From Hyphomicrobiales bacterium (lineage in GTDB: Bacteria; Pseudomonadota; Alphaproteobacteria; Rhizobiales; Xanthobacteraceae): a stretch of DNA of 8,833 bases. Positions 5,356-8,833 of this stretch are shown here, one piece after another; position 1 is the first letter of the stretch; the number at the start of each line of letters is the position of its first letter. The notes beneath the pieces are model-generated. The model was given only the letters and a program-made list of their open reading frames with translations. It was not told the DNA's origin and did not search any database. Location: NCBI GenBank assembly GCA_003164375.1, contig PLTE01000308.1:809-9641 (forward strand). Direction: 5' to 3'. The translations under genes and the position numbers were made by a program.

Positions 5356-7355
5356 TATATGGATGCTTGATCCGCCGGTTCCATGCCCAGCGCCCGAATC
5401 CTGGCGCGCACCGTTTCGTCGCGCAATGCGTCGAGAAACGCCTGCACCGCAGGTCTAGCGCGGCGCGCTTCGATCAGCAGAAAATCGTAATACTCAGGCG
5501 CGATCGGCAGGAAGCCGAGCCCATACATTCGCGCCACCGGCTCGATCGCTATGCCCCAGTCGGCGCGGTTTTGCGCAATCGCGGCGGCGACCGCATTATG
5601 CGAGCGCGGTTGATTGGCGTAGCCCGCGGGCCGTAGACCGCGCAACAGCCCGTCGACCAGAACGCGCGTGCCGGAGCCGGTGTTGCGGTTGACCATCAGC
5701 ACGGCCGGATCGGCCAGCGCCGCCTTGAGCGCCGCATCGGCGCTGCGGTCCTGGAAGCGCGTGTCGCCGGGGCGAAACACAAAACCCTGCATCCGCCGCC
5801 AGCCGGGCACCAGCGCGAGCCCGGGCGTCAGGAGATGCTTGTTGTAGATGCCGGTCGCCGGATCGACCAGATGGACCGGCGCGACATCGCATTCGCCTCG
5901 GCGCGCGGCATGAACGCCGCCGAGGCTGCCGACGGCGATGGCGCGCGAGTGAAAGCCGCACTCGGCCAGCGCGCCCACCACGACATCGAGCGCAACATCG
6001 TGGCTGCCCATGATGACGAGAGCGGGCGCGCGCGCTTCGTCGCCGATCAGCGTGACTTCGGCCGCGGTGTCGGCGTCGAGCGACGCCGCGAGCGCATCGA
6101 TCGCCAAAAAGCCGTCGGCCTGGGCAAAGGCCGTGACCGCACCCGAGCCCTTGCCGGTCGGGAACGCGATCAGACCGTCGGAGCCCGCGACCAGCGACAC
6201 CAGCACGAATTCCTCGCGGCCGAGCTCGGACGCAATCCGCACCGGCACGCGCGCGGTGACGGCCTTCGCGGCTTCCGGCGACAGCCCGGCGCGGGCGCGA
6301 ATGAGCGGCGCCACAAAAGCGTGAAAGGTAAAAATCGCCGAGGTCGGAAATCCCGGCAGCACGATGAGCGGCTTGTCGCCGATTGCCGCGAGGCAAAGCG
6401 GCTTGCCGGGTTTGAGGGCGACGCCATGGACCAGAATGCCGGGCTTGCCGAGCCGTGACACGATGCGGTGCGACAAGTCGCCGGCGCCTTTCGACGTGCC
6501 GCCGGAGAGCACGACGATGTCGCAGGACTGTAGCGCGGTGCGCATCGCAAGTTCGAGCGCCGTCTCCTCGTCCGGGAACGCGCCGAACGGCACCGGCTCG
6601 CCGCCGGCTTCGACGATTGCCGCGGCGATGATGGCGCCGTTGCTGTCATAGACTCCGCCCGGGTGTAGCGGCTGACCGGGCTCGACCAACTCGTCGCCGG
6701 TCGAGAGCACAGCGACCCGCGGGCGGCGCACCACCTCGATCGCGGCGAAGCCGCAGGCGGCGAGCATGCCAATCTCGCGCGAGCCGATCGGCGTACCCTT
6801 ACGCAGCAAAGTCTCGCCCCGGGCAATGTCGGAGCCGGCATAAGAGATGAATTGCCCGCTCGCCGCCGCGCGGCGCAGGTCGATGGCGGGGCTGATCTCC
6901 TCCTCGATCAACTCGGTCTGCTCGATCATCACCACGGCATCGGCGCCGCGCGGGATGACGCCGCCGGTTGCGATCGCGGTTGCGGTCCCAGGCTTGACTT
7001 CGACAGATGGCGCCGTGCCACAGGCAATCACTTCGGCATTGAGCGTCAACCGCCGCGGCGCACTGCCACTCGCCAGGATGGTGTCCACAGCGCGCACGGC
7101 GAAGCCATCGACATTGGAACGGTCGAACGGCGGCGCGTCGACCGGCGCGATAATGTCGGCTGCGAGCACGCGGCCGAGGATCGCGGCAAGCGGCAGCGAT
7201 TCCGGACCGAGCACCGAGCGGTCGATGCCGATCTCGAAACGCCGATGCGCCTCCTCAGGTGTCACCACTTCGAGGAATTGCTCCTGCCGCGCCGCGCGCC
7301 GCACCGCATCGAGGATCGTCGTGGCGTCACGCGCTTGTTCGGGATCTATGGCCAT
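5355..7355 (-). CDS. MoeA fused to a C-terminal periplasmic-binding-protein-like domain
   Basis: A 666-residue two-part protein. Residues about 25-440 are a MoeA: PPFDRSNVDGFAVR (75-88), TGGVIPRGADAVVMIEQ (130-146), GSD (174-176), STGDELVEPG (218-227), SGGTSKGAGD (284-293), ALKPGKP (313-319) and LPGFPTSA (333-340). Residues about 445-650 are a PBP-like domain of the kind annotated as MoeA/LysR substrate-binding or PBP_like (PF12727 by recollection): IMGSHDVALD (448-457), ARRGECDVAPVHLVD (484-498), VNRNTGSGTR (555-564), RSHNAVAAAIAQ (584-595) and ADWGIAIEPVA (598-608). There is no signal peptide, so this domain works in the cytoplasm. Such fusions are known in archaea and some bacteria without a settled role. 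Binding or channelling molybdate or tungstate to the MoeA active site is inferred. The ATG at 7355 overlaps the end of the upstream gene by 10 bases; the open frame continues upstream but into antisense of that gene. Confidence 0.93.
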   Translation of the reverse strand: MAIDPEQARDATTILDAVRRAARQEQFLEVVTPEEAHRRFEIGIDRSVLGPESLPLAAILGRVLAADIIAPVDAPPFDRSNVDGFAVRAVDTILASGSAPRRLTLNAEVIACGTAPSVEVKPGTATAIATGGVIPRGADAVVMIEQTELIEEEISPAIDLRRAAASGQFISYAGSDIARGETLLRKGTPIGSREIGMLAACGFAAIEVVRRPRVAVLSTGDELVEPGQPLHPGGVYDSNGAIIAAAIVEAGGEPVPFGAFPDEETALELAMRTALQSCDIVVLSGGTSKGAGDLSHRIVSRLGKPGILVHGVALKPGKPLCLAAIGDKPLIVLPGFPTSAIFTFHAFVAPLIRARAGLSPEAAKAVTARVPVRIASELGREEFVLVSLVAGSDGLIAFPTGKGSGAVTAFAQADGFLAIDALAASLDADTAAEVTLIGDEARAPALVIMGSHDVALDVVVGALAECGFHSRAIAVGSLGGVHAARRGECDVAPVHLVDPATGIYNKHLLTPGLALVPGWRRMQGFVFRPGDTRFQDRSADAALKAALADPAVLMVNRNTGSGTRVLVDGLLRGLRPAGYANQPRSHNAVAAAIAQNRADWGIAIEPVARMYGLGFLPIAPEYYDFLLIEARRARPAVQAFLDALRDETVRARIRALGMEPADQASI

Positions 7356-8476
7356 GGTGTCACGGCAACTTGCGCGCCTGCGGGAAAACCTTCGCTGTCG
7401 GCGGAGACGACGATGAAGCCGTCGCTTGCCGTCAGCGTTGAAAATGACAAATAACCGGAGCCGAGCGGTTCCGCCATGCCGGCCGCGCAGCGCACCGGGA
7501 TCAACTCGACGAGCCCGATTGTCGAGGTGACTTTGCGTTGGAGCGGCAACATCGCCGGCGTTTCGTCGACGCTGCCGCCGGCAAGCTTCGCTATGAGACG
7601 AAGCCCGATCAGGAACCAGACTGCCAAAGCGGCGTCGATCCGCCCCGGGATCAGTAGCACCGGCCGCGCGCCGAGCCACCCGAATGCCGCGGTCTCACCC
7701 GGCGATAGGGCAATGCCGTGCGTCTCGACGCGGCCAAGCCGCGCCAGTGTCCGCACGCTGGTGTCATTGCGGCCGCTACCGGTGCCGCCAATGGCGATAA
7801 CCGCGTCGGCGTCTGCGTCCGCCAGCGCCGCTTCGAGCGTACTCGCCTCGCCGATGACGGCACCGCCGGCTTTCGTGATCAAGCGCGCGAGCAAGGCCGA
7901 CGCTGCGTCGAGCACGGGCGTCTTCGCTGTGCCGCCGCAGGCAAGCCGGAGCCGGGGCATGCGCACTGTCACGTCGGCGACACTGGCCGCCGCCATGATC
8001 GCGACGTCGAGCTTGCGCAACCGCTCGCCGGCGCGGCGCAACGGCGTGTGAGAAGCGGCATCGCCGCCCGCCGGCAAAACGCCCTCCCCTGGCGTGACCG
8101 CGGCGACGGCCTCGGCGCAATCGCCACGCACAACAACGGCGTCGAGCGGAGTCACGGCGTCGGTTTGCGGCGGCAAGATTGCGCCGGCTTCGATCCGCCG
8201 CGGCAAAACCGCGAACGGCAACGGCGCATAGGCGCTGGCATCGGGGATCGCCAAAGCCTCGACCGCATAGCCGTCGCGCAGCGCGATCGGATGCGGCGGG
8301 CGCTCCGACACCGCGACATCCTGCGCCAGCGTCGCACCAAGCGCTTGCGGCAGCGCGCCTTGCCACGGCGTCACCGCGCTGACCTGCGCCTCGATAACGC
8401 TAAGGATCGCGTCGAGCGGCGTCAGACGGACGATGCGCTGGATGCTGGAATCATGGTTGCTGGAATTAGGGGCCAT
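7346..8476 (-). CDS. Divergent MoeA-like protein, probably not a standard molybdenumtransferase
   Basis: A 376-residue protein with the MoeA fold outline but poor active-site conservation. It keeps RPPHPIALRDGYAVEAL (59-75), where D68 corresponds to the MoeA DGYA aspartate but the preceding FDNS is lost. It also keeps GGTGSGRND (230-238) in place of SGGxSxGxxD, and GIALSPGETAAFG (254-266) and LIPGRIDAAL (275-284) in place of the IKPGKP and LPGNP segments. It lacks the GAPxPxGAD loop, the GED loop and the STGDE motif, where ACGGTAKTPVLDAAS (179-193) appears instead. It is about 50 residues shorter than the canonical copy. As first gene of the operon, it overlaps the MoeA-PBP start by 10 bases. 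The ATG at 8476 is chosen because extending upstream would run into tusA. Possible roles are a regulatory or scaffold paralogue, or a variant transferase; the sequence does not decide. Confidence 0.85.
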   Translation of the reverse strand: MAPNSSNHDSSIQRIVRLTPLDAILSVIEAQVSAVTPWQGALPQALGATLAQDVAVSERPPHPIALRDGYAVEALAIPDASAYAPLPFAVLPRRIEAGAILPPQTDAVTPLDAVVVRGDCAEAVAAVTPGEGVLPAGGDAASHTPLRRAGERLRKLDVAIMAAASVADVTVRMPRLRLACGGTAKTPVLDAASALLARLITKAGGAVIGEASTLEAALADADADAVIAIGGTGSGRNDTSVRTLARLGRVETHGIALSPGETAAFGWLGARPVLLIPGRIDAALAVWFLIGLRLIAKLAGGSVDETPAMLPLQRKVTSTIGLVELIPVRCAAGMAEPLGSGYLSFSTLTASDGFIVVSADSEGFPAGAQVAVTPWP

Positions 8477-8521
8477 CGCCGCTATGATAAGGCCGTTCGA
8501 CCGCTTCGACGACTCGCTCGG
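8477..8521. promoter_or_regulatory. Divergent promoter region between the moeA-like gene and the tusA-like gene
   Basis: Only 45 bases separate the two divergent start codons, so both promoters must lie here or run into the coding sequences. TATGATAA (8483-8490) contains TATGAT on the plus strand and TATCAT on the minus strand, each one base from the -10 consensus TATAAT. Neither has a convincing -35 at normal spacing. A minus-strand start from this element would give an almost leaderless moeA-like mRNA. This is a weak call. Confidence 0.3.
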
Positions 8522-8746
8522 ATGACCGAAAAGACCCTCAACCTGCGCGGCCTCAAATGCCCGCTGCCGGCGCTCCGCGCCAGGAAGGCGCTGGGCGGCA
8601 TGGCGCCTGGCGACATTTTGATCCTGGAATGCACGGACCCGCTGACCGCCATCGACATTCCCAATCTCACCCATCAAACCGGCGATACGCTGGAAGACAC
8701 CAACAAGGGCAAGAAGCTTTTGACGTTCCGGATAAGAAAGAAGTGA
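8522..8746 (+). CDS. TusA/SirA-family sulfur carrier protein
   Basis: A 74-residue cytoplasmic protein of the TusA/SirA/YedF fold. The family motif CPxP appears as LRGLKCPLPALRARKAL, with C13 the residue that would carry a persulfide. The DPLTAIDIPNLTHQTGD segment (about 39-55) and the final strand LLTFRIRKK complete the fold; length and layout match the family. In E. coli, TusA receives sulfur from IscS and influences both tRNA thiolation and Moco synthesis. Divergent placement at the head of a Moco operon, with fdhD nearby, suggests a Moco-related sulfur role, but this is inference, and paralogues with other jobs are common. ATG at 8522 is the only start close to the conserved N-terminus. 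The frame is open far upstream, but only as antisense of the moeA-like gene. Confidence 0.92.
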   Translation: MTEKTLNLRGLKCPLPALRARKALGGMAPGDILILECTDPLTAIDIPNLTHQTGDTLEDTNKGKKLLTFRIRKK

Positions 8747-8778
8747 CGAACCATGCTGCCCCGCGATAGCGGGACGGG

Positions 8779-8833
8779 ATGAGTTCTACCGTCCTCGCGC
8801 CACGCCACCGCGCGCGAACTGAAAAGACCCCCG
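8779..8833 (+). CDS. Possible 5' end of the next gene (partial)
   Basis: From ATG at 8779 the frame is open to the window edge (MSSTVLAPRHRARTEKTP). It starts 32 bases after the tusA-like stop on the same strand. A nine-codon ORF from 8753 stops at 8780-8782, overlapping this ATG as ATGA, which could provide coupling. No family is recognisable from 18 residues, and chance is not excluded. Confidence 0.3.
   Translation, partial: MSSTVLAPRHRARTEKTP

Noticed and set aside
7356..7679. Upstream extension of the MoeA-PBP frame by 108 codons
   Set aside because: It lies in the coding region of the MoeA-like gene in another frame, has an Arg-rich composition and no similarity to the MoeA N-terminus.
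7718..8521. Plus-strand open frame extending the tusA-like gene 268 codons upstream
   Set aside because: It is antisense to the MoeA-like gene and low in complexity. The TusA fold begins right at the ATG at 8522.
8477..8677. Upstream extension of the MoeA-like frame by 67 codons
   Set aside because: It would be antisense to the tusA-like gene, and its composition does not resemble the start of MoeA.
8760..8773. CCCGC-GATA-GCGGG hairpin after the tusA-like gene as a terminator
   Set aside because: The stem has only 5 bp and no T-tract follows. It may be chance or part of the next gene's leader.
1..8833. CRISPR array, insertion sequence ends or a defence system
   Set aside because: No regularly spaced repeat-spacer pattern, transposase or defence-associated domain was seen in any frame I read.

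Overview
The window is high-GC DNA that reads as an alphaproteobacterium, most likely Hyphomicrobiales (Bradyrhizobium/Xanthobacteraceae-like). The grounds are codon use dominated by G/C third positions, an EcfG-type general-stress promoter (GGAAC-N16-CGTT), and a 28-residue hydrophobic microprotein of a type I associate with this group. The genus cannot be fixed from sequence alone.

Left part (1-1603): an integration-site neighbourhood. An apparently intact P4-type tyrosine integrase (minus strand, 49-1347) lies between tRNA-Ser(GGA) (minus, 1514-1603) and a fragment matching the anticodon arm and variable loop of tRNA-Lys(CTT), which runs off the left edge (1-25). Between the integrase start and tRNA-Ser are four 12-bp tandem units, further GGCGAAC copies, a TGGGTA inverted repeat and a hairpin. 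This looks like one end, or a remnant, of a tRNA-targeted island. No cargo gene is visible.

Middle-left (1735-1950): a compact stress cassette made of an EcfG-type promoter, a strong Shine-Dalgarno, a 28-aa membrane-type microprotein and a textbook terminator.

Rest (2001-8746): a molybdenum cofactor (Moco) maturation locus. On the plus strand, fdhD (sulfur transfer to the Moco of formate dehydrogenase) is followed 9 bp later by mobA (GMP attachment). They converge on a minus-strand operon of four genes joined by 1-10 nt overlaps: a divergent MoeA-like protein, a MoeA fused to a C-terminal periplasmic-binding-like domain, mobB, and a canonical moeA. A TusA-family sulfur carrier is transcribed divergently from the operon's head. 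The locus therefore brings together metal insertion (three MoeA-fold proteins), dinucleotide formation (MobA/MobB) and sulfur handling (FdhD, TusA-like), which fits supply of bis-MGD to a formate dehydrogenase or related enzyme encoded elsewhere. The most unusual parts are the three MoeA-fold paralogues in one operon (one lacking most catalytic motifs), the MoeA-PBP fusion, and an FdhD with only the first cysteine of the usual CxxC pair.

The last 87 bases hold at most the first codons of another plus-strand gene.
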